Shown here one piece after another: positions 15,978-23,603 of a stretch of 41,013 nucleotides of DNA. The notes below the pieces were generated by a model that was not told the DNA's origin, made no database searches, and saw nothing but the letters and a program-made list of their open reading frames with translations. The translations under genes were made by a program, and so were the position numbers. Within the stretch, counting starts at the first letter, position 1. Every line of letters begins with the position of its first letter. This DNA comes from Acidobacteriota bacterium (GTDB taxonomy: Bacteria; Acidobacteriota; Terriglobia; Bryobacterales; Bryobacteraceae), in the NCBI GenBank assembly GCA_018268935.1, contig JAFDVS010000080.1:32499-73511 (forward strand). The letters are read 5' to 3'.

Positions 15978-17313
15978 GCTAGAATCATACTTCACGATCT
16001 TATTAGAAGGACGGTGTGCCGGAATGATCGCTGCGGTTGTCTTCATCGCTGTTTACGCGCTGGTCATTTCCGAGAAAATCAACCGCGCCATCCTTGCCCT
16101 GCTCGGCGCCGGGCTCATGATTCTCTGCGGCGTGCTCACCCAGGAAGCCGCTATCCGAGGCGTCGATTTCAACACCATCGGCCTGCTGCTCGGCATGATG
16201 GTGATTGTCGCCATCACCGGCAAAAGTGGCGTCTTTCAATACGTCGCCATCTGGTCGGCGAAAAAAGTGAACGCGCAACCCGTGGGTGTCATGATCATGC
16301 TCAGCCTGGTCACTGCGGTCTTCTCCGCGCTGCTCGACAACGTCACCACAGTGCTCCTCATCGTTCCCGTCACCCTGCTCATCACCGAAGAGCTGAAGGT
16401 CAAACCGTACCCCTATCTGCTCGCTGAAATCCTCTGCTCGAACATTGGCGGCACGGCCACCCTGATCGGCGATCCGCCCAACATCATGATCGGCTCGGCG
16501 GTCGGCATCCCCTTCAACGATTTCGTCATTCATCTCACCCCTGTCGTGCTCGTTATTCTGCTGGCAACAGTGGCTGTGTTCTATTTCGTCTGGGGCAAGG
16601 AACTGGTAACCACCGAAGAGGCCCGCCGCCGTGTCATGAGTTTCGAGGCCCGCGAAGCCATCAAAGACTGGCGCCTCCTCCGCCAATCGCTCAGCGTGCT
16701 GGCCGCCGTCATCGCAGGCTTCGTGCTGGCCCATTCCATGCACCTCGAACCCGCCACCATCGCCATGTTCGGTGCTGCTTTGCTACTGCTTCTCGACAAC
16801 TACCACCGCCCCGCCGACGAGCAAACGCACAACGTCCACAACGCATTCTCCGAAGCCGAATGGGTCACCCTCATCTTCTTCCTTGGCCTCTTCATTCTGG
16901 TCCACGGCCTCGAGTCCGCGGGCGTCATCCGCTGGATGGCCCAGCAGCTCCTCAGCGCCACCGGCGGCGATTTCGCCGTCACCGCCATCGCCATCCTCTG
17001 GGGCTCAGCCATCCTCTCGGCCTTCATTGACAACATCCCCTTCGTCGCCACCATGATCCCGCTGATCAAATCCATGGCCCCCACCTTCGGCGGCGAACAG
17101 GCGCTGATGCCCTTGTGGTGGGCCCTGTCCCTCGGCGCCTGCCTCGGCGGCAACGGCACCCTGATCGGAGCCTCCGCCAACCTCGTGGTGGCAGGCATCT
17201 CCGAGCGCGCCGGCCAGCCCATCCGATTCCTGCAGTTCCTGAAATCGAGTTTTCTGCTGATGCTGATGTCCATCGCCATCAGCCACGTGTATATCTACTT
17301 CCGCTATCTGTAA
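15967..17313 (+). CDS. ArsB/NhaD superfamily ion transporter, copy 2
   Basis: A close paralogue of the transporter at 13797-15131; by eye about three quarters of the residues are identical, including all the DN-T, GDPPN and GASANLV signature blocks and the C-terminal YFRYL. Differences are grouped in the loop after LTPV and in the cytoplasmic loop DNYHRPADEQTHNVH. The frame opens with GTG at 15967 (448 residues), but that codon lies inside a dispersed repeat. ATG at 16024 has AGAAGGA 12 nt upstream and would give 429 residues, starting in the first helix. The longer form better matches copy 1 in length; the true start is open. It is preceded by the CBS protein and ends 2 nt from the convergent apbE gene. 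Confidence 0.9.
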   Translation: MSGLLESYFTILLEGRCAGMIAAVVFIAVYALVISEKINRAILALLGAGLMILCGVLTQEAAIRGVDFNTIGLLLGMMVIVAITGKSGVFQYVAIWSAKKVNAQPVGVMIMLSLVTAVFSALLDNVTTVLLIVPVTLLITEELKVKPYPYLLAEILCSNIGGTATLIGDPPNIMIGSAVGIPFNDFVIHLTPVVLVILLATVAVFYFVWGKELVTTEEARRRVMSFEAREAIKDWRLLRQSLSVLAAVIAGFVLAHSMHLEPATIAMFGAALLLLLDNYHRPADEQTHNVHNAFSEAEWVTLIFFLGLFILVHGLESAGVIRWMAQQLLSATGGDFAVTAIAILWGSAILSAFIDNIPFVATMIPLIKSMAPTFGGEQALMPLWWALSLGACLGGNGTLIGASANLVVAGISERAGQPIRFLQFLKSSFLLMLMSIAISHVYIYFRYL

Positions 17314-17315
17314 CG

Positions 17316-18326
17316 CTACTCTTCCAGCACCTTCAAAAACCCCGCGCTCGCATGCCGCTTCCCCGCCGCATCGATCGCCAACACCTCCACCCCCTCGGCC
17401 TGCGCGATCCGCATCCCTTCCTCCGGCCCTAAAATAAACACCACCTTCCCCATCACCACCGCCTTTTCCGCCTCCGCCGCAATCACGCTCACCCCCTGGC
17501 AAGCCATCGCCGGATACCCCGTCCGCACATCAATGATGTGGTGATACCTCACCCCATCCACCATGCGAAACCGTTCATAATCCCCCGAACTCACCAGCAC
17601 CCCGCTCGTCAGCCGCACCCGCCCGATCAGCGTCCCCCGCGGCTCCCGCGGATGCTGGATCCCCAGGCTCCACGGCTGCCCCTGCTTCTTCCCCGACACC
17701 CGTATATCGCCGCCGCCATCCACCAGGTAATCGTGGAACCCCGCCTTCTCCAGCACCGCCGCCGCCCGGTCCACCGCGTATCCCTTCGCAATCCCACCCA
17801 GCCCGATACTCATCTCCGGCCGCGGCAGAAAAACGCGATTGCCCTCAATCCGCAGATCCCGGTAACCCACGTTCCGCCGCGCCTTCTCCACATCCGCCTT
17901 CGACGGCACCGCGAAGTTATCGTCGAAATGCCAGATCCGCCCCATCCCCCGCCACGTCACATCAAACGCCCCATGACTCAGTTCCGAATAGCGAACCGAT
18001 CGCTCCAGCATCGCCCGTAACTCCTCCGGAACCTCTACCGGCTGCTTCCCCGCCGCCTGGTTCACCTGCGAAATCGGAGAATCCGGCTTCCATTCGCTCA
18101 TCAGCCGGTCAATCCGCTCCAACTCAACAAACGCCGCATCCACCGCCTTCTGCGCCCCATCCGCCGAGCCGCGATGCATCACCTCCATCCCCCAAACAGT
18201 GCCCATCAGCGGACGTTGCACCTTCAGCGATTGCTCCGGCTCATCCGGCCTTTTCCCCGCTGGCAAAAAACGTAAAGCGGCCAGCCCAGCCACCAGCGCC
18301 AATCCGATGAGGGTCTTCCGCCACAT
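17316..18326 (-). CDS. apbE: FAD:protein FMN transferase (ApbE family)
   Basis: A 336-residue ApbE-type enzyme, which moves FMN from FAD to a Thr of periplasmic redox proteins such as RnfG/NqrC. The start at 18326 gives a membrane leader (MWRKTLIGLALVAGLAALRFL); the frame is open for nine more codons upstream. Family blocks are RPLMGTVWGMEV, GAFDVTWRGMGRIWHF, SIGLGGIAKGYAVDRAA, DYLVDGGGDIRVSG and LVSSGDYERF followed by YHHIIDVRTGYPA, where Asp and Thr hold the metal. The usual Pro after IID is Val here. No flavinylation target (RnfG, RnfD or FMN-bind domain) is visible in this window. It is divergent from the RnfB-like gene and convergent with transporter 2. Confidence 0.92.
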   Translation of the reverse strand: MWRKTLIGLALVAGLAALRFLPAGKRPDEPEQSLKVQRPLMGTVWGMEVMHRGSADGAQKAVDAAFVELERIDRLMSEWKPDSPISQVNQAAGKQPVEVPEELRAMLERSVRYSELSHGAFDVTWRGMGRIWHFDDNFAVPSKADVEKARRNVGYRDLRIEGNRVFLPRPEMSIGLGGIAKGYAVDRAAAVLEKAGFHDYLVDGGGDIRVSGKKQGQPWSLGIQHPREPRGTLIGRVRLTSGVLVSSGDYERFRMVDGVRYHHIIDVRTGYPAMACQGVSVIAAEAEKAVVMGKVVFILGPEEGMRIAQAEGVEVLAIDAAGKRHASAGFLKVLEE

Positions 18327-18466
18327 GCCTCTAGATTGGCACGGAACTTGCACACATAACCAGGGGTTATGCTTTCCGGAAACGTCAAGCCATGGAATAC
18401 CAATGACTTCGAGCTGTCCAGCCAGCGTAGCCGGGGGATATGCCCCAGAGCCGGGAGCGCAATGTT

Positions 18467-19357
18467 ATGCAAGATTTGCTGATGGCCGGCGGCATCATGG
18501 CCGCCTTTGGGTCCGTGTTGGCGGCGATCATCGCCATCGCCAACAAGAAGCTGTACGTCTTCGAAGACCCCCGCATCGACGAGGTCGAAGGAATGCTCCC
18601 CGGCGCCAACTGTGGAGCTTGCGGTTCTGCCGGCTGCCGCAACTTCGCCGAAAAGGTCGTCAGCAAAGAGGCCGCCCCTGGCAAGTGCACGGTCAGTGCC
18701 CCGTCCAACATCGTCGCCATCGCTTCCCTGCTCGGCGTCAGCGCCGGAGCGGAAGAGAAGCGAGTCGCGAAGCTCGCCTGTGCCGGCGGTTCCAACGTGG
18801 CCCGCAACCATGCCCGCTACGCCGGTCTCGGCTCCTGCCGCGCCGCTGCGCTGATTGGTGGCGGCGGCAAAGGCTGTTCCTGGGGCTGTCTCGGTCTCGC
18901 CGATTGCATGCGCGTCTGCGATTTCGATGCCATCCACATGGACGAACACGGCCTGCCCGTCGTCACCGAATCGAAGTGCACCGCCTGTGGCGATTGCGTC
19001 GAGGTGTGCCCGAAAAGCCTATTCTCCATCCACGTAGTCAGCCATCGCCTCTGGGTAGCCTGCAAGAATCTCCTCAACGGCGACATGGCCGAGAGCGAAT
19101 GCGAAGTAGCCTGCACCGCCTGTGGCCGTTGCGCCGCCGATGCCCCCGCCGGCCTAGTCCAGATTGTGAACAATCTTGCCGTGGTCGATTACTCCAAAAA
19201 CAACCTCGCCAATCAGACCCCGATCCAGCGTTGCCCCACCGGCGCCATCGTCTGGTTCGACGAGAAACTGGGCATCGTGAAAGGCATCGACGCCAAGAAA
19301 ATCACCCGCAAATCGGCTCTCCCCGTGGAGCCCGCTGACCTCCCCGTTGCACGCTAA
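18467..19357 (+). CDS. rnfB: RnfB-like polyferredoxin
   Basis: A 296-residue Fe-S protein like the RnfB subunit of ferredoxin:NAD+ oxidoreductase. The N-terminus is a single membrane helix (MAGGIMAAFGSVLAAIIAIA). The RnfB-specific cluster site is exact: Cys49-x2-Cys52-x4-Cys57-x16-Cys74 (PGANCGACGSAGC…GKC). Further Cys groups CSWGCLGLADCMRVC, CTACGDCVEVCP, CEVACTACGRC and RCPTGAI make room for two or more further clusters. The start at 18467 is preferred over 18440 because GGGAG lies about 10 nt upstream and the helix begins at once. None of the other Rnf subunits (A, C, D, E, G) is in the window, so it either works with genes elsewhere or has another partner, for example the KorAB complex. 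Confidence 0.9.
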   Translation: MQDLLMAGGIMAAFGSVLAAIIAIANKKLYVFEDPRIDEVEGMLPGANCGACGSAGCRNFAEKVVSKEAAPGKCTVSAPSNIVAIASLLGVSAGAEEKRVAKLACAGGSNVARNHARYAGLGSCRAAALIGGGGKGCSWGCLGLADCMRVCDFDAIHMDEHGLPVVTESKCTACGDCVEVCPKSLFSIHVVSHRLWVACKNLLNGDMAESECEVACTACGRCAADAPAGLVQIVNNLAVVDYSKNNLANQTPIQRCPTGAIVWFDEKLGIVKGIDAKKITRKSALPVEPADLPVAR

Positions 19358-19362
19358 GCCTG

Positions 19363-19575
19363 CTATAGATCCGACGGTTTCAGCCCAGTCCTCCTCGCAA
19401 TCTTGCCCAGGATGACGGGCCCCAGTTCTTCCGAATCATGGAAGGAAAACGGGTAGTCCTGCCAACCATCGCGTTTCAGAATTCTGTGGGATCCAACCGT
19501 CCGGTCGTGGCGCCAACCAATTCGGAGCAAAGCGGAAAGTACGCGCCGGGCCTTCGAGGCCGGCCAAGCACTCAT
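19363..19575 (-). CDS. hicA: HicA-family mRNA interferase toxin
   Basis: A 70-residue toxin of the HicA family, which cuts mRNA in the ribosome. Blocks KARRVLSALLRIGW, RTVGSHRILKRDGW and LGPVILGKIARRTGL fit the double-stranded-RNA-binding-like fold; the His in GSHRIL is the catalytic residue of the family. All parts are present and the frame is intact, unlike the copy at 6055-6207. It overlaps the upstream hicB by 4 nt (ATGA), so it is translated by coupling. Its 3' end is 5 nt from the convergent rnfB stop. Confidence 0.88.
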   Translation of the reverse strand: MSAWPASKARRVLSALLRIGWRHDRTVGSHRILKRDGWQDYPFSFHDSEELGPVILGKIARRTGLKPSDL

Positions 19576-19778
19576 GCGGCTACCAGGAAAGTCGCCGCGG
19601 CGGAGTCTGGTGGCAACTCCCCATGGGCTATGCGGTCCAGAAGAATCTCATGAGCAGTCTTCTGTGCACGCTCGATCACGTCTTCTCTGGAGTTGCCGTA
19701 CAGCAACACATTGAGTTCCGCGATTTCCGCTATCCAGCGGCCATCAACTTCACGATCTAATTCGATCGTCAGCCTCAT
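19572..19778 (-). CDS. hicB: HicB-family antitoxin
   Basis: A 68-residue short HicB protein (MRLTIELDREVDGRWIAEI, then LNVLLYGNSREDVIERAQ) that should bind and block the HicA toxin encoded 4 nt overlapping downstream. This class carries the typical beta-strand pair, the tyrosine-glycine turn and the amphipathic helix, with no separate DNA-binding domain. Antitoxin-first order is found in this class. The promoter must lie in 19779-19850, where the bases are richer in A and T than around it. Confidence 0.85.
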   Translation of the reverse strand: MRLTIELDREVDGRWIAEIAELNVLLYGNSREDVIERAQKTAHEILLDRIAHGELPPDSAAATFLVAA

Positions 19779-20103
19779 ATTGTCAGCCTATCCTACTTCC
19801 TTCACCGGCAGGAGCCCGGACCGGGCCCCCGTGATGCTCACCCGCCTCCTCCACGATTCAACAACAGCACCAGCACCACTACCAACACGATCCATAGTAC
19901 TTCCACACCTCCATCATAAAGCGAAAAGGCAGACCCGGAGGCCTGCCCTTCGCTCACCAACCTTCCAACCCATTCCCGGCTAAACACAACGTCAGAAATA
20001 GTTGCGCTTCGCCCGCTTTCGCAGCCCATCCGGCAACCGTTTCTGAGCCGCGACCGTGAGGGAGTCGGTCAACCATTCTCCGCAAGAGCTAACGTCGTCG
20101 TGT
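19779..20103. other. Intergenic stretch with weak hairpin, tiny hydrophobic frame and one repeat
   Basis: The 325 bp between hicB and the TonB receptor gene hold three things. A GTG-started minus-strand frame (19838-19906) would make a 22-residue hydrophobic peptide (VLWIVLVVVLVLLLNR); it follows TGGAGG very closely but is otherwise unsupported. A GGCAG…CTGCC hairpin lies near 19929-19950. A copy of the dispersed repeat is at 20038-20070. No larger gene is seen. Confidence 0.6.
20038..20070. repeat. Dispersed GAGCCGCG repeat, variant copy
   Basis: CGTTTCTGAGCCGCGACCGT then GAGGGAGTCGGTC. It differs from copies at 15911 and 15949 at a few bases of the core (ACC for GCG) and lies just past the stop of the TonB receptor gene. 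Confidence 0.75.
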
Positions 20104-23100
20104 CTAAAAGATAAACTTCACGCCAAAGCGCCCAACAAAGCCCGGCGAGAAGATATCCGACAACCCGTACCGCGGATCATACGCCCCGCGGCCGCTACGC
20201 TGATCCGGCGTCAAGTTGATCAACGCGCGATAGTCGAATCCCTTATAAAGATCCACATTCGCCAGGTTGATCGCCGATCCGCCTTCCGCCGCGCCCGCGC
20301 CCCGGTTCAGATAGTTGAACCGGCTGCGCGCCGTCTTCTGGTTGAATAGATTGTCCATGTTCATTTCGAAGCGCAGCTTCTTGCCTTCGCCCACGCCGAT
20401 TTCGTGCGAGATCAGCAGGTCCGTCTTCGTCAGGAACGGCGTGCGGCCCATGCTGCCGCGTCCATCCACGAACATCGGAATCTGGTTCGTCGTCACCACG
20501 TAAGTGGATAGCGGAGTGCCGCTCCCGCCGTAGAAAAACAACCCAAACTCGGTCGAGTTGTTGTTGTTGATCTTCAGCGTCTTCGATCCATACAGCTTGA
20601 ACACGTGCGGACGATCCGTCGCCAGCCGCCCGCGCACGTCCAGGTTGCCATGCGAATCAAACAACGTTTCATCCAGATCCCAGTTGCGATTCGCATTCGC
20701 GCCCTGCCGTGCCGCCGCACTCGTGCCTTGCGCCGCAGTCGACAACAACCCCGTGGCCGGACTCGTGATCTCATCCGTGCTCGCCAGCCCCGCGTAGTTG
20801 CCGTACAGCCGGCTGTACACGTAACTGAAGTTCGCGAAATATCCGCCCGAGAACCGCTTCGCATAGGTCAGTTCCATCGCGTCGTAGGTGCGCTTCGGCT
20901 TCGGATACGGAATCGGCCCAGGCGTTGCGCCCGAAGGCGTCGTGGTCAAAGCCGCTCCTTCACCCGGATTCGCCTGAATGTAGTGCTCGTCGCCATCAAT
21001 GATGACGCCCAGGTCTTCCATCGTGCGGATCAGATCGTTCCGCACATAGCTCGCCCGGACCACCGCCTGCGATCCCACCTGGAATTCCACACCCGTGGAC
21101 AGCAACTGCGTCTGCATTGGCTTGATGTTCGGGTCAACCGCCACATTGCCGAAACTTGGTACGCGCCGGTCGCGGAACGTGTCGTTGCCCGGCCGCCACA
21201 AATTGCGCCCAGGCAGATTCGACCCGTTGAGGCTAAACACGTCGGTCGTATCGAGCGACCGGTACCGGATGCGCCAGATGTCGCCACCGAACGTGCCGCG
21301 CGACAATTCGTACTTCACCCAGTCAAAGTAACGGCCGTAGCTCGCGTACGCCTTCACTTTGCCATTGCCAAACAGATCGTAGCTAACGCCCAGCCGCGGC
21401 GCGATCTTGTCCCCATATCCGAACTGAAACGCCAGTTCCTGAATGTCGCGCCGGAACGAGGGCACCTGTTCGTTTTCAAAACGTACGCCCAAGGTCAGCG
21501 TCAGCCGAGGCAGAACCCGCCATTGATCGTTGAAGTAGAAATTGTTGATCCGCCCGCCCGTGGACCCCTGCACGCCTCGATCGTTGATCTCGTAGTAGCC
21601 ATAGGTCCCGCGCTGCGCCGGCGGCAATCCGGCAAACGTGAACGCGCCATTCCAGAACACACGCACGTAGCCGCCGCCTGGATACACCTCATTCACGTTG
21701 TTCACCGTTTTCGATGTCCCCCAGCCTGCTTTGAAATTGTGCTGGCCCAGGAACTTGCCAAAATGCGAGTAGTCCAGCTGTACATAGGTGCGTGTGGTCA
21801 GATCATGGAAAGTGTTGATCAGCCGCGGCGTGTTCGTGAAACCCACCGGCTGCCGCAACGATGCGGGAATGTCAAACGGCAGGTTCGTCGCCGAAGTGGC
21901 CCACTCCACGGAAGGCACAGAGGGAATGCCAGTCGTCTTGTAGTTGTCCCAAAAGCGTCCGCCACGCACCGTAAACAGCGACGTCGAACTGAGCGTGAAG
22001 TCCACTTGCCCCGTGTAATTGTTCTGCGGCTGGAAGAAACCAATGCCGCTGTTCACACTGTCCGCCGCCTTCGACGTTACGCGGCCGTTCGGAATGTAGT
22101 CGTTGTAGAGTGGAAGCCGTCCCACTGACTTCAACGGCGTCCACAGCCACGTGAAATTCGTGCGGATGCGGCTCGAAGGATCAAACGACAGCTTGTTGAA
22201 CATCGTGTGCGCGGTCTGTTTATTTTCCAGCGTTCCGCGCTCCGTGCCGCTCGAGAACAGGTAGTCCTGAGACCGGCTCCGATACCGCGGCATAAACGCG
22301 CTGAAGAAGTACAGCTTGTTCCGGATGATCGGCCCGCCGATCGATCCGCCAATCTCGTGATTGTCGTCCTTGAACTTGCCGTCCTGTATATGCTTCGCCG
22401 CCTTCTCTGAGGCCGGATCAATCGCCAGCCGTAGAATCGGCGCGGCGCTGATGCTGTTCCCGTTGAAGTAATAATGCGCTTCCCCGTGGAAATTGTTGCC
22501 GCCTGATTTCGTAATCGCGCTCAGCACCCCGCCCATCGCCCCGCCGTATTCGGCGTCGATCCCGGCTGTCTTCACCTGCACTTCCTGCAGAATCTCGAAC
22601 GCCGCGTTCTGCCGCGACCGCCCGTTGATCAGCGAGTTCGTGCTGATCCCATCAATCACATACTGGTTCTCAGCCCCGCTCGCGCCGTTCACCTGGAAGC
22701 CGCCTTCCACTTCGCCCGCGTTCACCGACGGGCTGGTCAACACCAATCCCTGGAACGACCGCGCCTTCGGCAGCCGGTTGAATTCCTCAGACGTGATGTT
22801 ATGCGCAATCGCCACACCACCCGTATCGATCAGCGGCGCCGCGTCGCTCACGGTCACCACCTGGTCCAGCGCTCCCACGTTCAGTTTCGGATCCAGTTTC
22901 ACCGTGCGGCCCACCAGGAGAATCACTTCCCCCGTTTCAAAGCTCGCAAACCCTTTCGCCTCCGCCCGCACCGTGTAGCGCCCGGGCTCCATGTTGCGTT
23001 CGATATAAGTCCCATTGGCGCCCGCCGTGGACACGCGCGCGACACCGGTATCTTTGTTCGTGAATGTTAGCTTCGCTCCAGGAATGGCCGCCCCAGTGGC

Positions 23101-23226
23101 GTCCATAACCGTTCCTGTGAATTCGCCGTATCTTTCCTGCGCCAGTGCGGGAAGCGCCAGGCAGGAAATCAGCGAAAAGGCGAAGAAAGCGCGGTAACGA
23201 ATCTTGCCCAATGCTGCTCTATACAT
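20104..23226 (-). CDS. Oar-like TonB-dependent receptor
   Basis: A 1040-residue outer-membrane receptor. Signal peptide about 1-29 (FSLISCLALPALAQ). Residues about 32-115 form a carboxypeptidase-regulatory-like (Ig-fold) domain: GEFTGTVMDATGAAIPGAKLTF. The plug is at about 120-235 (FQVNGASGAENQYVIDG, VQVKTAGIDAEYGGAMGG, NNFHGEAHYYFNG). The rest is a long beta barrel that ends with GRFGVKFIF, the aromatic C-terminus needed for outer-membrane insertion. Such receptors are greatly expanded in Acidobacteriota and take up large or complex organic matter. AAGGAAACAAGT precedes the ATG with good spacing. No transporter or SusD partner is next to it; the amidohydrolase upstream on the same strand is separated by 377 bp, so it is likely its own unit. 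Confidence 0.93.
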   Translation of the reverse strand: MYRAALGKIRYRAFFAFSLISCLALPALAQERYGEFTGTVMDATGAAIPGAKLTFTNKDTGVARVSTAGANGTYIERNMEPGRYTVRAEAKGFASFETGEVILLVGRTVKLDPKLNVGALDQVVTVSDAAPLIDTGGVAIAHNITSEEFNRLPKARSFQGLVLTSPSVNAGEVEGGFQVNGASGAENQYVIDGISTNSLINGRSRQNAAFEILQEVQVKTAGIDAEYGGAMGGVLSAITKSGGNNFHGEAHYYFNGNSISAAPILRLAIDPASEKAAKHIQDGKFKDDNHEIGGSIGGPIIRNKLYFFSAFMPRYRSRSQDYLFSSGTERGTLENKQTAHTMFNKLSFDPSSRIRTNFTWLWTPLKSVGRLPLYNDYIPNGRVTSKAADSVNSGIGFFQPQNNYTGQVDFTLSSTSLFTVRGGRFWDNYKTTGIPSVPSVEWATSATNLPFDIPASLRQPVGFTNTPRLINTFHDLTTRTYVQLDYSHFGKFLGQHNFKAGWGTSKTVNNVNEVYPGGGYVRVFWNGAFTFAGLPPAQRGTYGYYEINDRGVQGSTGGRINNFYFNDQWRVLPRLTLTLGVRFENEQVPSFRRDIQELAFQFGYGDKIAPRLGVSYDLFGNGKVKAYASYGRYFDWVKYELSRGTFGGDIWRIRYRSLDTTDVFSLNGSNLPGRNLWRPGNDTFRDRRVPSFGNVAVDPNIKPMQTQLLSTGVEFQVGSQAVVRASYVRNDLIRTMEDLGVIIDGDEHYIQANPGEGAALTTTPSGATPGPIPYPKPKRTYDAMELTYAKRFSGGYFANFSYVYSRLYGNYAGLASTDEITSPATGLLSTAAQGTSAAARQGANANRNWDLDETLFDSHGNLDVRGRLATDRPHVFKLYGSKTLKINNNNSTEFGLFFYGGSGTPLSTYVVTTNQIPMFVDGRGSMGRTPFLTKTDLLISHEIGVGEGKKLRFEMNMDNLFNQKTARSRFNYLNRGAGAAEGGSAINLANVDLYKGFDYRALINLTPDQRSGRGAYDPRYGLSDIFSPGFVGRFGVKFIF

Positions 23227-23388
23227 ACTTGTTTCCTTTCGGGTGACTTGCTGGCAAACACAGTGCCGCCGCTTCGTTCCACAACTTGGGGTAGGTAGTC
23301 GGAGAGGGCTTGAGCGGAGAGGTTCCGGTTCTTCGAAATGGATGTAAGGTGTTCCACTTCCAATATGTTAGAGGGCTTCCCCGGATTC

Positions 23389-23420
23389 GTTTTCAAGCCG
23401 CGCGAGCGGGCAGTCTTCTC
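23389..23420. repeat. Dispersed GAGCCGCG-type repeat, shortened copy
   Basis: GTTTTCAAGCCGCGCGAGCG then GGCAGTCTTCTCCCG. Compared with the copy at 15911 it lacks about 4 nt in the GC-rich core but keeps the same trailing tcttctcccg. Confidence 0.6.
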
Positions 23421-23584
23421 CCGATAGGGATGAGGGAACCTCTCCCGAGGCTCCGCCCAAAAATAATCCAGCGACCCCTGTGTTTATCCGCTTCGAAGTG
23501 TAACAGAAGAATGAACGTGTGCATACAACTTCCCGATAAGTTAACGGAAGTAACGCACGCCCATTTAACCCGTTATGAATTGTA

Positions 23585-23600
23585 AATCAGAAAACTGATT
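23585..23600 (-). terminator. Small hairpin after the amidohydrolase stop
   Basis: AATCAG, four-base loop, CTGATT, 3 nt past the stop codon. The stem is short and A/T-rich and no clear U-run follows on the minus strand, so termination is only possible. Confidence 0.3.
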
Positions 23601-23603
23601 GTG

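Larger units (their letters stand above)
23227..23603. other. Intergenic stretch upstream of the TonB receptor gene
   Basis: This 377-bp gap holds the promoter region of the TonB receptor, one degenerate dispersed repeat (23389-23420) and a hairpin just behind the amidohydrolase stop (23585-23600). The part 23480-23600 is clearly richer in A and T than the genes around it. I could not pick a convincing -35/-10 pair. The only frames are weak shadows. Confidence 0.6.

Noticed and set aside
13797..17313. Arsenite resistance locus
   Set aside because: The transporters belong to the ArsB/NhaD superfamily, but no arsR, arsC or arsA is nearby and the partners are a Cys/His protein and a CBS protein.
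17316..19357. A full Rnf or Nqr complex
   Set aside because: Only ApbE and an RnfB-like protein are present; no membrane or FMN-bind subunits are found in the window.
20605..22128. A 507-codon plus-strand frame inside the TonB receptor gene
   Set aside because: Arg/His-rich antisense translation without motifs; the minus-strand receptor is clear from signal peptide to C-terminal Phe.
23169..23396. A 75-codon frame upstream of the TonB receptor start
   Set aside because: No similarity, no ribosome binding site, and it overlaps the receptor start and the repeat.
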